From contig OKRB01000086.1 of NCBI GenBank assembly GCA_900290245.1, forward strand, positions 57,868-121,867: a DNA stretch of 64,000 bases, read 5' to 3'. Shown here in pieces: positions 42,409-52,339 of the stretch (its first letter is position 1; each line of letters opens with the position of its first letter). Both the position numbers and the translations under genes were made by a program. Source of the DNA: Candidatus Sulfuritelmatomonas gaucii. Lineage in GTDB: Bacteria; Acidobacteriota; Terriglobia; Terriglobales; Acidobacteriaceae. The notes under the pieces are model-generated. The model saw only the letters and a program-made list of their open reading frames with translations, ran no database searches and was not told where the DNA came from.

Positions 42409-43587
42409 TCACTGCTCGGCACGCATTTTGCCACCGGGCAGCAGCGAATAGACTCGCCCGCGCCATAGAATGCGGCGGCCGGCATAGCTGGCTGCCCAGA
42501 TACAGAAGCCCATCAGGTCGCGGATGGGATAGAGAATGAGCAGGCCGAACCAACTCGTGTCGCGCACGACGAGGCGGCCGACGGCAACTGAAAGCGCGAG
42601 CCGGGCGGCAACTGCCAAAGCAAACAACGCCAAGCCGCACCAGGGATGGCCGAGCCATGCCGCAGCCGCCCAGCCGAGCAGCCCGAACGGCATGCTGAAG
42701 GTGAGGGCGGTGCCAAAGTGCCCCTTGGGCCGCGAAAAGCGCGTGGACTTCATCCAGCGAACCTGGTGCTTGAGCGAGGAGATGAAACTGGAGTTGAGCA
42801 CCATGTGATCGATGGCATGATGGCTCAGCGCCACGGCCTGGCCCAGCTTGAAGGTTTCGTTGCCGAGAACAAAATCGTCGGCGCAGTAATCGGCAGTGAC
42901 GCGGAAGCCGCCCATACGCCGGATGGTTTCGCGACGGAAAGCCATAGTGGGGCCAAGCGTAAACTGCATGCCTTCCATGGCGCGGGCGGCGAGGACCCCT
43001 GCTGACATCTCGACGGACATGCCGACCGCTTCAAGGCGCGCCCAGAGGCCACCTTCTGCGGCGACGCCGCGATAGAGACAGCACATGGCGCCAACGCGAG
43101 CGTCAGCGAAGGGGAGGGCCACGGCGCGAAGATAATCCGGCGAGACGCGAACATCGCTGTCGCTGATGACAATGATGCCGTGCGCCGCTTCGGCCTCCAT
43201 TTTCTCCATAGAGATGACTTTGTCGTTGATGTAGTCGGGCTGCCCGCCGGTGGAAAGAAACTTAACGGATATGCGCGGATGACGAGCGGCGACGCGGTGG
43301 GCGGTGGCGAGGCCGGGATCGTTTTCGTCGCGGGCGCAGAAGAGGATTTCGTATTCAGGGTAGTCCTGGGTGAAGAAGGTTTCGAGGTAGGATTCGAGGC
43401 CGGGGTCGGTTCCGCGCAGGGGCTTGAAGAGCGAAAGCGGCGGCGTGAAGCTGGGACGAGCCGCCAGCTGGACGAGGGCATTGCGACGCTCGCGCAGGTA
43501 GCCCGGAACCGCCCACAGCACAATGCCGGCAAAGACCGTGGAGGTGATGAGGCCGAAGACGGCCAGGCCTAGGAGGACGTAGGGCAT
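42409..43587 (-). CDS. hpnI: HpnI/ceramide glucosyltransferase-like GT2 enzyme
   Basis: 392 residues. An N-terminal membrane helix precedes a GT2 domain with SLFKPLRGTDPGLE, CARDENDPG, the metal-binding ISDSDVRV (DSD, 143-145), CADDFVLG and QVRWMKSTR (Q/RxxRW). Two or three C-terminal helices follow. This arrangement is shared by ceramide glucosyltransferase and the hopanoid enzyme HpnI, which adds N-acetylglucosamine to bacteriohopanetetrol; the latter is the usual assignment in hopanoid-making acidobacteria. No other hpn gene is nearby, so the lipid acceptor is inferred. Two repeat families crowd its upstream region. Confidence 0.78.
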   Translation of the reverse strand: MPYVLLGLAVFGLITSTVFAGIVLWAVPGYLRERRNALVQLAARPSFTPPLSLFKPLRGTDPGLESYLETFFTQDYPEYEILFCARDENDPGLATAHRVAARHPRISVKFLSTGGQPDYINDKVISMEKMEAEAAHGIIVISDSDVRVSPDYLRAVALPFADARVGAMCCLYRGVAAEGGLWARLEAVGMSVEMSAGVLAARAMEGMQFTLGPTMAFRRETIRRMGGFRVTADYCADDFVLGNETFKLGQAVALSHHAIDHMVLNSSFISSLKHQVRWMKSTRFSRPKGHFGTALTFSMPFGLLGWAAAAWLGHPWCGLALFALAVAARLALSVAVGRLVVRDTSWFGLLILYPIRDLMGFCIWAASYAGRRILWRGRVYSLLPGGKMRAEQ

Positions 43588-43620
43588 GCTGGTAACAGGA
43601 TAACGAGGGAGCGGAGGAAT

Positions 43621-43661
43621 GAGGGAGCAAGGGAGCGGGGAGCAAGGGAGCAGGGAGCAAG
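43621..43661. repeat. 7-bp array (GGGAGCA) upstream of hpnI
   Basis: GGGAGCA, GGGAGCG, GGGAGCA, GGGAGCA and GGGAGCA, with a single extra A after the first and third units. Confidence 0.8.
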
Positions 43662-43669
43662 TTTGCTTA

Positions 43670-43698
43670 CCCCACTCAAGCGGAGCTCGGATGGGGCA
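43670..43698. repeat. GGATGGGGCA-tail hairpin, short variant
   Basis: CCCCACTCAAGCGGAGC then TCGGATGGGGCA. The outer stem CCCCA/TGGGG is kept and the inner stem is much reduced. It lies downstream of hspR. Confidence 0.55.
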
Positions 43699-43733
43699 CC
43701 TCGAAAGTCGGCGAGTTGGCGGATGCAGTTAAG

Positions 43734-44138
43734 CTACGGTTTGCGCGGCGACGCGTTGCGGGGCGGAGTGACGGGCTTGCGGATGGGGACGATGGCGGCG
43801 GAGGCATTGGGCGCGGCCTGCTGGAAGCGGGAAAGCATTTCGCTGCGCACGTGCTCCACGAAACTCTGCATCTGGCGGTTCATCTCTTCCATGCGCTCGC
43901 GCATTTGCAGGATGATGGCGATACCGGCGATGTTGACGCCGAGGTCGCGGGCAAGGTTGAGAATGAATTCCAGGCGCTCGAGGTCTTCATCGGTGTAGAG
44001 GCGCGTGTTGCCCTCGGTACGCGAGGGCTTGAGCAGCCCCTCACGCTCGTAGAGGCGCAGGGTTTGCGGGTGGATTTCGTACATCTCGGCTACGGCCGAG
44101 ATCATGTAGGCGCCTTTGGATTTGCGTTTTGTCGCCAT
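43734..44138 (-). CDS. hspR: HspR-type MerR-family heat-shock repressor
   Basis: 134 residues. An N-terminal MerR winged helix (AYMISAVAEMYEIHPQTLRLYEREGLLKPSRTEGNTRLYTDEDLERLEFI) is followed by LARDLGVNIAGIAIILQMRERMEEM, a pattern typical of HspR. The position as last gene of dnaK-dnaJ-hspR matches actinobacterial and acidobacterial operons, where HspR binds inverted repeats upstream of dnaK with DnaK as co-repressor. The ATG at 44138 was preferred to a start six codons upstream. The C-terminal tail is Pro/Arg-rich. Confidence 0.88.
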   Translation of the reverse strand: MATKRKSKGAYMISAVAEMYEIHPQTLRLYEREGLLKPSRTEGNTRLYTDEDLERLEFILNLARDLGVNIAGIAIILQMRERMEEMNRQMQSFVEHVRSEMLSRFQQAAPNASAAIVPIRKPVTPPRNASPRKP

Positions 44139-44210
44139 CGTCGTGTTCCAAAGCAATCATGCGCGGTTCGAACCAACTGAAAGCTCGCGCCAGTCCATTT
44201 GGTCTTCTTG

Positions 44211-44245
44211 ATCCCTTTTTCCCCTGGCCCCTTGGTCCCTGCTCT
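44211..44245. repeat. Degenerate 7-9-bp array after dnaJ
   Basis: TGATCCC, TTTTTCCCC, TGGCCCC and TTGGTCCC end one base before the dnaJ stop codon. Related to the TNNTCCC array at 18544. Confidence 0.5.
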
Positions 44246-45439
44246 TCACATCTTGTCGAACAGAGCCTTGCGCGGGTCGTCGGGGTTGAGGCGGCCGAGT
44301 TCGCGCATGATCTCGCGGCTGCGCTCGTCATTCAAATGCGGCACCGCAACCGAAACTGTGACAATCTCGTCGCCACGCTGGCCGGGATGCTGCGCGTTCT
44401 CAACGCCGCGTTCGCGCATACGCAGCTTTTGGCCGTTTTGCGTTCCCGGCGGAATCTTCAACTGCGCACGGCCGTCAATAGTGGGCACCTCAACCTTGGC
44501 GCCCAGCGAAGCTTCAGCCACAGTGACCGGCACGGTGAGGAGAATATCGTCGCCCTGGCGCGTGAAGACCGGGTGCGTGCCGGTGCGCACGATGAGAAAC
44601 AGGTCGCCCGGCGAGCCGCCATTGACGCCGGCGTTACCTTTCCCCTGCAGGCGGATGCGCTGGCCGTCGCGCGTGCCGGGTTTGATGCGAAATTCCACGG
44701 TCTCCGTGCGCGTGACGGTACCTTCACCGTGGCAGCTGGGGCAATCGTTCTCGATCTTCCCTGTTCCGTTGCAGCGTGGGCAGGTGATGTTAAATTTCAT
44801 GCGACCGCCCATTTGCGTCACCTTGCCGGTGCCGTTGCATTCCGGGCAGGTGATGGTGCCGCCGACGTGAGCCTGTCCGTGGCAGGCGGGGCAAGTCTCC
44901 TGGCGGTTGATCTGGATGCGCGCCTGGCCGCCGCGGATGGCCGACCAGAAATCGACCGTGGCCTGATACTCGAGATCGCTCCCGGACTGCGGACCGCGCG
45001 GCGCCTGGGGATGCTGCGCACCGGTAAAGATGCCGGAGAAGATGTCTTTGAAGCTGCCCCAGCCGGAGCCGCCCGCGCTCTCCTGCTGGCCGGGATAGCC
45101 GCCACCGGAGAAACCATTGAAGTCGAAACCGCCAAAGTCGATGGGGGGCTGCTGGCCACCCGAGCGCTGCTGGCGCGCGTAGGCTTCGGCCTGCGCGGGG
45201 TCAATCTGGTCAGAGTAAAAGCCGACCTGGTCGTAGACCTTGCGTTTCTTTTCGTCACTCAGGACGTCATTGGCCTCGGAGATCTCTTTAAACTTCTCCT
45301 CGGCTTTTTTGTCGCCCGGATTCACGTCGGGGTGGTATTTGCGCGCAGCTTTCCTGAAGGCCTTGCGGATTTCCTCCGGCGTGGCTGTTCTCTTGACGCC
45401 GAGCGTGGCGTAATAGTCTTTGTTGGTGGTGGTCGGCAT
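44246..45439 (-). CDS. dnaJ: Chaperone DnaJ
   Basis: 397-residue type I J-protein. The J domain ([39 protein letters not shown] intact) is followed by a Gly-rich linker ([17 protein letters not shown]). Four zinc-binding repeats follow ([32 protein letters not shown]), then the substrate-binding C-terminal domains. It stimulates DnaK ATPase and delivers clients. It lies 339 bp downstream of dnaK across a repeat-filled spacer, and hspR follows it. Confidence 0.96.
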   Translation of the reverse strand: MPTTTNKDYYATLGVKRTATPEEIRKAFRKAARKYHPDVNPGDKKAEEKFKEISEANDVLSDEKKRKVYDQVGFYSDQIDPAQAEAYARQQRSGGQQPPIDFGGFDFNGFSGGGYPGQQESAGGSGWGSFKDIFSGIFTGAQHPQAPRGPQSGSDLEYQATVDFWSAIRGGQARIQINRQETCPACHGQAHVGGTITCPECNGTGKVTQMGGRMKFNITCPRCNGTGKIENDCPSCHGEGTVTRTETVEFRIKPGTRDGQRIRLQGKGNAGVNGGSPGDLFLIVRTGTHPVFTRQGDDILLTVPVTVAEASLGAKVEVPTIDGRAQLKIPPGTQNGQKLRMRERGVENAQHPGQRGDEIVTVSVAVPHLNDERSREIMRELGRLNPDDPRKALFDKM

Positions 45440-45598
45440 TTCTTCCTTCTATATTCCCACTCCTCTACTGCCTAAAGACAGACTCACCGCATTTTCAATT
45501 CCAATTTCTCGTCAATTTTCTGAAGGCACTCGTAGAATCACATCCGTTGCCTGTCAGACCCATTCGACTACCTTCTGATCGTCGAGAACCACAACCTC

Positions 45599-45641
45599 GG
45601 ATTTCTTCGACTCCTCGCTTCGCTCGTCGCTCAGGATGACA
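45599..45641 (-). repeat. Dispersed element (TTCTTCG...CTCAGGATGACA)
   Basis: Starts GGATTTCTTCGACTCCTCG and ends GTCGCTCAGGATGACA; reverse orientation relative to the copy at 9656. Confidence 0.75.
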
Positions 45642-45664
45642 GCGACTGTGGAGAGCTACGAGTT

Positions 45665-45693
45665 GGGGTGGGCGACTTGAAGTCGCCCACCCC
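45665..45693. repeat. Perfect 14-bp hairpin (GGGGTGGGCGACTT)
   Basis: Arms GGGGTGGGCGACTT and AAGTCGCCCACCCC around a single G. Very stable in either RNA orientation. No U tract follows, so on the minus strand it more likely stabilises or separates dnaK and dnaJ mRNA than terminates it. Confidence 0.85.
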
Positions 45694-45717
45694 GAAGGTT
45701 TCCGCCTTCTTGCTCTC

Positions 45718-45754
45718 CCACACTAAACGCAAAGAGCGCGTTCAGGATGGGGCA
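45718..45754. repeat. GGATGGGGCA-tail hairpin
   Basis: CCCACACTAAACGC, AAAGA loop, GCGCGTTCAGGATGGGGCA. The stem sequence differs from all other copies yet still pairs (CTAAACGC with GCGCGTTCAG, one mismatch). Confidence 0.7.
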
Positions 45755-45778
45755 CCCCATTTCTTGATAATGCCGTCC

Positions 45779-47701
<1,923 letters not shown>

Positions 47702-47730
47702 AGTGGTTTCCTACCTGGTTAAAGAAATGG

Positions 47731-47772
47731 ACTCAACGAGGCAGAATGCCAGATTGAGTGAGATACTGTCAA
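47731..47772 (-). promoter_or_regulatory. dnaK promoter with candidate HspR half-sites
   Basis: On the minus strand TTGACA (47767-47772) and CATTCT (47743-47748) are 18 bases apart. The inverted half-sites TTGAGT (plus strand 47754-47759) and ACTCAA (47731-47736), 17 bases apart, bracket the -10 box. The HspR HAIR consensus uses the same half-sites (CTTGAGT-N7-ACTCAAG) but in the opposite arrangement, so the assignment is tentative. Confidence 0.5.
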
Positions 47773-47852
47773 CTTGTTTGATGCAAATGCCCTAAATGGG
47801 ATGCAATTTTGGGCCTATTCGGGCGTTTTTTGCGGGAGACCAGGTCCGGCAG

Positions 47853-48509
47853 CTAATGCTTGACAGCTGCCAGGGCTGCTTCGAGGACCTCTTCAGGCTC
47901 GGGGCGGACGCGGAAGTCGGCGAAGGCCTGGGCGTAGAGGACCCGGCGGTCGCGGGCAAGGACGTAGGTGGCAGGCAGGATCAGGCGCCAGGAGTCGTCG
48001 CCGTTGAGGAACGGAATGTTGACGAGGATGGAGCGGTAGTAGGCGCGGTGGTAGTCGGGTACGGTGTAGGCGAGGCCAAACTTTTCGGCAAGGGCGCAGC
48101 CGGGGTCGCTGAGGACGGGGAACGGGAGCGAGTGCTGCCCGACCATGAAGTCGCTCTGGCGGCTGGTTTGCGGGCTGATGGCGGCGAGAAGCACGCCGGC
48201 TTCGCGAAGGCGTGAATGCAGGGCGCGCCAGGCCTCGAGCTCTGTGACGCAGTAGGGGCACCAGCGGCCGCGGAAGAAGTCGAGGACGAGGGGCCCGAAG
48301 GACAGCAGGTCGGCAGAATTGATCGGGCGGCCGGAGGCGTCAGCGAGAGTAAATTCGGGTGCGGTGGCGCCGACGGGGAGGATTTTCTGCTCGATTCCGG
48401 AGGCGAAGAGTTCGGCGACGGCGCGGTCGCTCAGGGCCATGCGTTCCGGCTGGACGAGGTGGCGCGTGTTAGCGGTGATCTCGTCGAGCTGGTCCTGGAG
48501 GGGGGTCAT
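47853..48509 (-). CDS. Peroxiredoxin-like (AhpC/TSA) protein
   Basis: 218 residues with a thioredoxin fold. LPVGATAPEFTLADASGRPI is the usual peroxiredoxin start, and FFRGRWCPYCVTELEAW holds the peroxidatic Cys in a CxxC, as in the peroxiredoxin-like (thioredoxin-related) subgroup. A ~40-residue N-terminal helical extension (DQLDEITANTRHLVQPERMALSDRAVAELFASGI) is typical of these larger members. Probably a cytoplasmic thiol peroxidase or reductase. The ATG at 48509 follows GGGGG-rich coding-strand complement; longer in-frame starts lie in repeat DNA. Monocistronic. Confidence 0.82.
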   Translation of the reverse strand: MTPLQDQLDEITANTRHLVQPERMALSDRAVAELFASGIEQKILPVGATAPEFTLADASGRPINSADLLSFGPLVLDFFRGRWCPYCVTELEAWRALHSRLREAGVLLAAISPQTSRQSDFMVGQHSLPFPVLSDPGCALAEKFGLAYTVPDYHRAYYRSILVNIPFLNGDDSWRLILPATYVLARDRRVLYAQAFADFRVRPEPEEVLEAALAAVKH

Positions 48510-48538
48510 GGAATCGTTTCTTAGTTTGGAAAGACAAC

Positions 48539-48581
48539 CGCATATCCTTCGCGTCGCCACTGCGACTCGCTCAGGATGACG
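48539..48581 (-). repeat. Dispersed element (GATATCCTTCG-like...CTCAGGATGACG)
   Basis: Starts CGCATATCCTTCGCGTCG and ends GACTCGCTCAGGATGACG; lies between the peroxiredoxin-like gene and ffh. Confidence 0.7.
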
Positions 48582-48605
48582 ATTCAGAATTGATTGTCTC
48601 AGAGT

Positions 48606-48625
48606 GTCGGGGTTGAAACCCCGAC
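48606..48625. repeat. Perfect 9-bp hairpin (GTCGGGGTT/AACCCCGAC)
   Basis: Two-base GA centre. It lies 27 bases after the ffh stop on the minus strand and could mark the ffh 3' end; no U tract follows. Confidence 0.6.
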
Positions 48626-48652
48626 CTACCACTCGTCCCCTGACACCTGCCG

Positions 48653-50044
48653 CTATCGTCCGAAGCGCTGGCGCCCCATGCCCATGCCGGTCAAGCCACC
48701 GCGCATCATGCTTTTCGCGAGGCCGCCTTTGCCCACCTGCTTGAACATCCTGGCCATTTGCGCGTACTGGCGGAGCAGCTGGTTCACGTCCTGCACGCTG
48801 GTGCCCGAGCCGGTGGCGATGCGCTTGCGGCGCGAGCCAGAGATGATTTCATGATTGCGGCGCTCCCGGGGCGTCATGGAGTTGATGATGGCCTCGAGAC
48901 GGACGAACTGCTTCTCGTCGACCTGGCTTGCGGCCTGCTGCATGTTGGCGAAGGGACCAACGTTGGGCAGCATCTTCAAAATACTTTCCATCGAGCCGAG
49001 CTTTTTGATCTGCCCGATCTGTTCTCGGAAGTCTTCAAGCGTGAACGTATCGCCGAGGAGAGCTTTCTTTGCGAGATCTTCGGATTTCCTGTGGTCGAGC
49101 TTTTCCTGGGCCTTTTCAATGAGCGAGAGCATGTCGCCCATGCCCAGGATGCGACCGACGATGCGGTCAGGATGAAAGGGCTCGAAGGCGTCGGGTTTTT
49201 CGCCCACGCCGATGAACTTGATGGGCTGGCCGGTCACGTGCCGGATAGACAGGGCCGCGCCGCCGCGGGCGTCGCCATCCATCTTCGTTAAGACCACCCC
49301 GGTCAGTCCGAGACGAGCATGAAAATCCTGCGCGGAGTTCACAGCGTCCTGGCCGGTCATGGAGTCGGCCACGAAGAGAATCTCCTGCGGGGTGAGGAGC
49401 TTTTTGAGCTGCTCCATTTCGGCCATCAGTTCTTCATCGATGTGCAGGCGGCCTGCGGTGTCGACGATGAGCGTATCGCAGCCCATGATGACGGCTTCGC
49501 GGCGAGCTTCTTTCGCAAGGCGCTCGACAAGAGCGGGGCCGGCGGACTCGCCCTTCTGGTCGCCTTCATAGAGGCGGGTTTCCACCTGTTTGGCCACGAC
49601 CTTGAGCTGCTCGCGGGCGGCGGGGCGGTACACGTCGACCGAAACGAGCATGGGACGGTGACCACCCTTCTTGAGCCACGCGGCGAGCTTGCCGCTGGTG
49701 GTCGTTTTACCGGAGCCTTGCAAGCCGGCCATCAGAATCACGGTCGGCGGCTTGGATGCGAAGTTGAATCGCGCGGTGTCTTTGCCGAGGAGGGCGACGA
49801 GTTCGTCGTGGACAATTTTGACGACCTGCTCGGAGGGCGAGAGCGCGGTGAGTACTTCAGTTCCAACGGCCTTCTCGCGGATGTGCTCGATGAGCTCGTT
49901 GACGACCTTGAGGTTGACGTCGGCCTCGAGCAGGGCGACGCGGATCTCCTTCAGGGCTTCGGCGATGTTCTCTTCAGTAAGCGTGCCCTGGCCGCGGAGG
50001 TTCTTGAAGACTCGCTGTAATTTGTCGGTGAGGTTCTCAAACAT
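48653..50044 (-). CDS. ffh: Signal recognition particle protein Ffh
   Basis: 463-residue SRP54 GTPase that binds signal sequences and 4.5S RNA for co-translational membrane targeting. N domain residues 1-85; G domain with GLQGSGKTTTSGKLA, VSVDVYRPAAREQL, DTAGRLHIDEELM and TKMDGDARGGAALS; Met-rich M domain (SRRKRIATGSGTSVQDVNQLLRQYAQMARMFK) carrying the RNA-binding segment. The C-terminal GGLTGMGMGRQRFGR tail is usual. No rpsP, rimM or trmD follow, unlike in many bacteria, and no SRP RNA gene was recognised in the window. Confidence 0.97.
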   Translation of the reverse strand: MFENLTDKLQRVFKNLRGQGTLTEENIAEALKEIRVALLEADVNLKVVNELIEHIREKAVGTEVLTALSPSEQVVKIVHDELVALLGKDTARFNFASKPPTVILMAGLQGSGKTTTSGKLAAWLKKGGHRPMLVSVDVYRPAAREQLKVVAKQVETRLYEGDQKGESAGPALVERLAKEARREAVIMGCDTLIVDTAGRLHIDEELMAEMEQLKKLLTPQEILFVADSMTGQDAVNSAQDFHARLGLTGVVLTKMDGDARGGAALSIRHVTGQPIKFIGVGEKPDAFEPFHPDRIVGRILGMGDMLSLIEKAQEKLDHRKSEDLAKKALLGDTFTLEDFREQIGQIKKLGSMESILKMLPNVGPFANMQQAASQVDEKQFVRLEAIINSMTPRERRNHEIISGSRRKRIATGSGTSVQDVNQLLRQYAQMARMFKQVGKGGLAKSMMRGGLTGMGMGRQRFGR

Positions 50045-50308
50045 GGGTACAGTTCCAGTTTACCGGAGGTGCGCCTTTGTCGCAGGGCCGCAGACTCGCT
50101 CCTCGATTCGCAGTCCTTTGTTTTCCTCGCCGGGCATGATTGTGGCCAACAACTTAGCAACCGTCTCTCGACAACTCTCGAAAAACCGATTTAGCATGGG
50201 CGCGCCGGGAAAATGCGCAAATTTGCAGCCGGGAAATTCATCACCGCGTAGTCGACTGTGCTCCGCCCGGCCGATCTTGTTCAACTCATTGGGTGGCGGG
50301 AGGCTGTT

Positions 50309-52264
50309 TTGAAACGGGTTCTGATTTGCCTGACCTTCTTTTGCTTTTTCACTGCTGCAGGATGGGGTTCGAATTCCACGCTGCCTGACGGCACGGAGTT
50401 TCCCATGTGGGAAAAGCCGTTGCATTTCAGCAAGACGTACTACGTTGATTGCAACGCGAAGAACGCCGACGATAACGGGCCGGGAACGCAGGATCATCCC
50501 TTCAAGACCATCAACCATGCTGCGCAGGTGCTCCAGCCGGGCGAGCGCGTAGTGATTGCCGAAGGCGTCTATCGCGAGTTCATCCAGCCGGCGCGCGGCG
50601 GCACCGGCCCCGACGCAATGATCAGCTACGAGGCCGCGCCGGGAGCAAAGGTCGTGGTGAAAGGCTCGCGTGTTGTGACCGACTGGAAGCCCAGCGAGGG
50701 CTGGAACTTCGGCTTCGATCCCGCGACGCACCAGCCGGTGAAGGCGTGGGAGCTCAAACTCGATCCGTCGTGGTTCCCTACCGGCTACAACCCGTTCGAG
50801 GTGGACAACGTTCTCGGGAACAAGACCTGGCTGCGCTACGCCCAGGACAACATGAGCACCTACTTCCGGCGTCGCGGCCTTGTCTTCGTCGATGGCCATC
50901 CGCTGGAGCCGGTAGAGACGCCGCAGGAATTGGCCGGCCCCTCGCCACGCTCGATGAACTACTTCACCGAAGTCCACTGGACGCCGCTCTTCAAAGAGTT
51001 CCAGCCCGAAGCAGGCAAGGTATGGATCGAGATGAACGGAATGACGCTGCACATCCGCCTGGCCAACGACGACGACCCGTCGAAGCACACTATCGAGATC
51101 ACCACCGAGGAGCAGGTTTATTCCCCGGCCGAGCGCTATCAGTCGTACATTCGCGTCAAGGGCATCGCGTTTGAGCACGCGGGCAACGGCTTCCCGGTTC
51201 CGCAGCGGGGAATGGTCTCAGTCAACCGCGGCAATCACTTCATTTTTGAAGACGACACTTTCGATTGGGCCAACAGCGTGGGCCTCGATGTCGGCAACGA
51301 AGACTGGGGCGCTTCACGGCCGCCGCAGCCGGTCGGTTTCGACATCGTGCGTGGAAACACCTTCCGCTATTGTGGCATCGAGGGCCTCGGGGGTACCGGT
51401 GGTCCGCAGAATATGCTCGTCGAGAAAAATCTGTTCGAGTGGGTCGGCTGGCAGAGCGCGGCCATGATGTCCGAATCGGGCGGCACCAAGATGCATACCG
51501 CGCACAATCTGCTCTTCCGCAACAACGTCGTACGGCATATTCGGCACGCCAACGGCATCTGGCTCGATATCGGCAACGCCAATGACCGGCTCACTGGCAA
51601 TGTCTTCGCCGACATTCCCGGGGACGTGAATCCGCATGCGATTCACATCGAAGGCAGCGAGGTGCCTAACGAGATTGACAACAACATTTTCTCTGACCTC
51701 ACCGGTGGCATCCTCATCCGCGACACCAACAACGTGATCATCGCCTACAACCTCTTTCTCAATTGTCACGAGGTGTGCGTCGACACGGTTTCCGGCATCA
51801 ACGGCCCGCGGCCCGTCGGCGGCCACACCAACGATGTGCACAACCTCCAGGTACACGAAAACGTGTTCTTCGGCATTGGCCGCTCGGCGATCGAGTTCAA
51901 TAACGGCAAGAATGACGCCGATGGCAACATCTATCCCAGTCCCGCAGGCTTCGGCGGGATGCGTGGCTTCGGCCAGCCGATTCTGCGCGTGAAGTTTCCC
52001 GAGCCTCCCGAGTGGGACGATCTGCAATCGTGGCGCGAGCAGCGCGGCTGGGATATGAACGGAACTATGGCTCAGATTGCGGCATCGCTCGATCCCGACA
52101 CGCTGCAGCTTACGTTCACAGTAAAAGGCGATGTGAAACCGCTGCCCCAGTTCAAGGGAATCGACTCGGATTTCTTCGGAAAACCGGTCAGCGGCGATCG
52201 CGTGGCTGGACCGTTTGCCGACATGATGACGCTCACCGGCCCCTTGCACGTCGATCCGCGATAG
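50309..52264 (+). CDS. Secreted right-handed beta-helix protein
   Basis: 651 residues. The start is TTG at 50309: a perfect GGGAGG (50298-50303) lies five bases upstream and the protein then begins with a clean signal peptide (KRVLICLTFFCFFTAAGWG). YYVDCNAKNADDNGPGTQDHPFKTINHAAQVLQPGERVVIAEGVY is the DUF1565/beta-helix entry segment. Coils rich in Asn follow (FRYCGIEGLGGTGGPQNMLVEKNLFEWVG, NNVVRHIRHANGIWLDIGNANDRLTGNVF, RDTNNVIIAYNLFLNCHE). The fold is that of polysaccharide lyases and glycosidases; catalytic residues and substrate cannot be assigned. A strong bidirectional terminator follows. Confidence 0.85.
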   Translation: MKRVLICLTFFCFFTAAGWGSNSTLPDGTEFPMWEKPLHFSKTYYVDCNAKNADDNGPGTQDHPFKTINHAAQVLQPGERVVIAEGVYREFIQPARGGTGPDAMISYEAAPGAKVVVKGSRVVTDWKPSEGWNFGFDPATHQPVKAWELKLDPSWFPTGYNPFEVDNVLGNKTWLRYAQDNMSTYFRRRGLVFVDGHPLEPVETPQELAGPSPRSMNYFTEVHWTPLFKEFQPEAGKVWIEMNGMTLHIRLANDDDPSKHTIEITTEEQVYSPAERYQSYIRVKGIAFEHAGNGFPVPQRGMVSVNRGNHFIFEDDTFDWANSVGLDVGNEDWGASRPPQPVGFDIVRGNTFRYCGIEGLGGTGGPQNMLVEKNLFEWVGWQSAAMMSESGGTKMHTAHNLLFRNNVVRHIRHANGIWLDIGNANDRLTGNVFADIPGDVNPHAIHIEGSEVPNEIDNNIFSDLTGGILIRDTNNVIIAYNLFLNCHEVCVDTVSGINGPRPVGGHTNDVHNLQVHENVFFGIGRSAIEFNNGKNDADGNIYPSPAGFGGMRGFGQPILRVKFPEPPEWDDLQSWREQRGWDMNGTMAQIAASLDPDTLQLTFTVKGDVKPLPQFKGIDSDFFGKPVSGDRVAGPFADMMTLTGPLHVDPR

Positions 52265-52289
52265 AGCGCAAATTACGCGCAGAAAAAGA

Positions 52290-52329
52290 GGGCAAGGCCA
52301 GGAGGCAATCCGCGGCCTTACCCTTTTTT
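52290..52329. terminator. Bidirectional rho-independent terminator
   Basis: GGGCAAGGCC (52290-52299) pairs with GGCCTTACCC (52314-52323) with one mismatch, followed by TTTTTT; on the other strand the preceding A-rich run gives U residues. It sits between two convergent genes and should stop both. Confidence 0.85.
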
Positions 52330-52339
52330 CTAAGTCAGC

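Larger units (their letters stand above)
45440..45778. other. 339-bp spacer between dnaK and dnaJ, packed with repeats
   Basis: No gene. It contains a CTCAGGATGACA element (45599-45641), a 29-bp perfect hairpin (45665-45693) and a GGATGGGGCA-tail hairpin (45718-45754) in close succession. This is unusually long for an intra-operon spacer and suggests dnaJ-hspR have an additional promoter near 45450-45600. Confidence 0.65.

Noticed and set aside
44165-44174. GGTTCGAACC, a tRNA T-loop-like word between dnaJ and hspR
   Set aside because: No acceptor stem, D arm or anticodon arm can be drawn around it; it is a short chance palindrome.
50060-51178. 372-codon minus-strand open frame between ffh and the beta-helix gene
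   Set aside because: It lies antisense to the beta-helix gene, which has a signal peptide, a strong ribosome site and a matching terminator.
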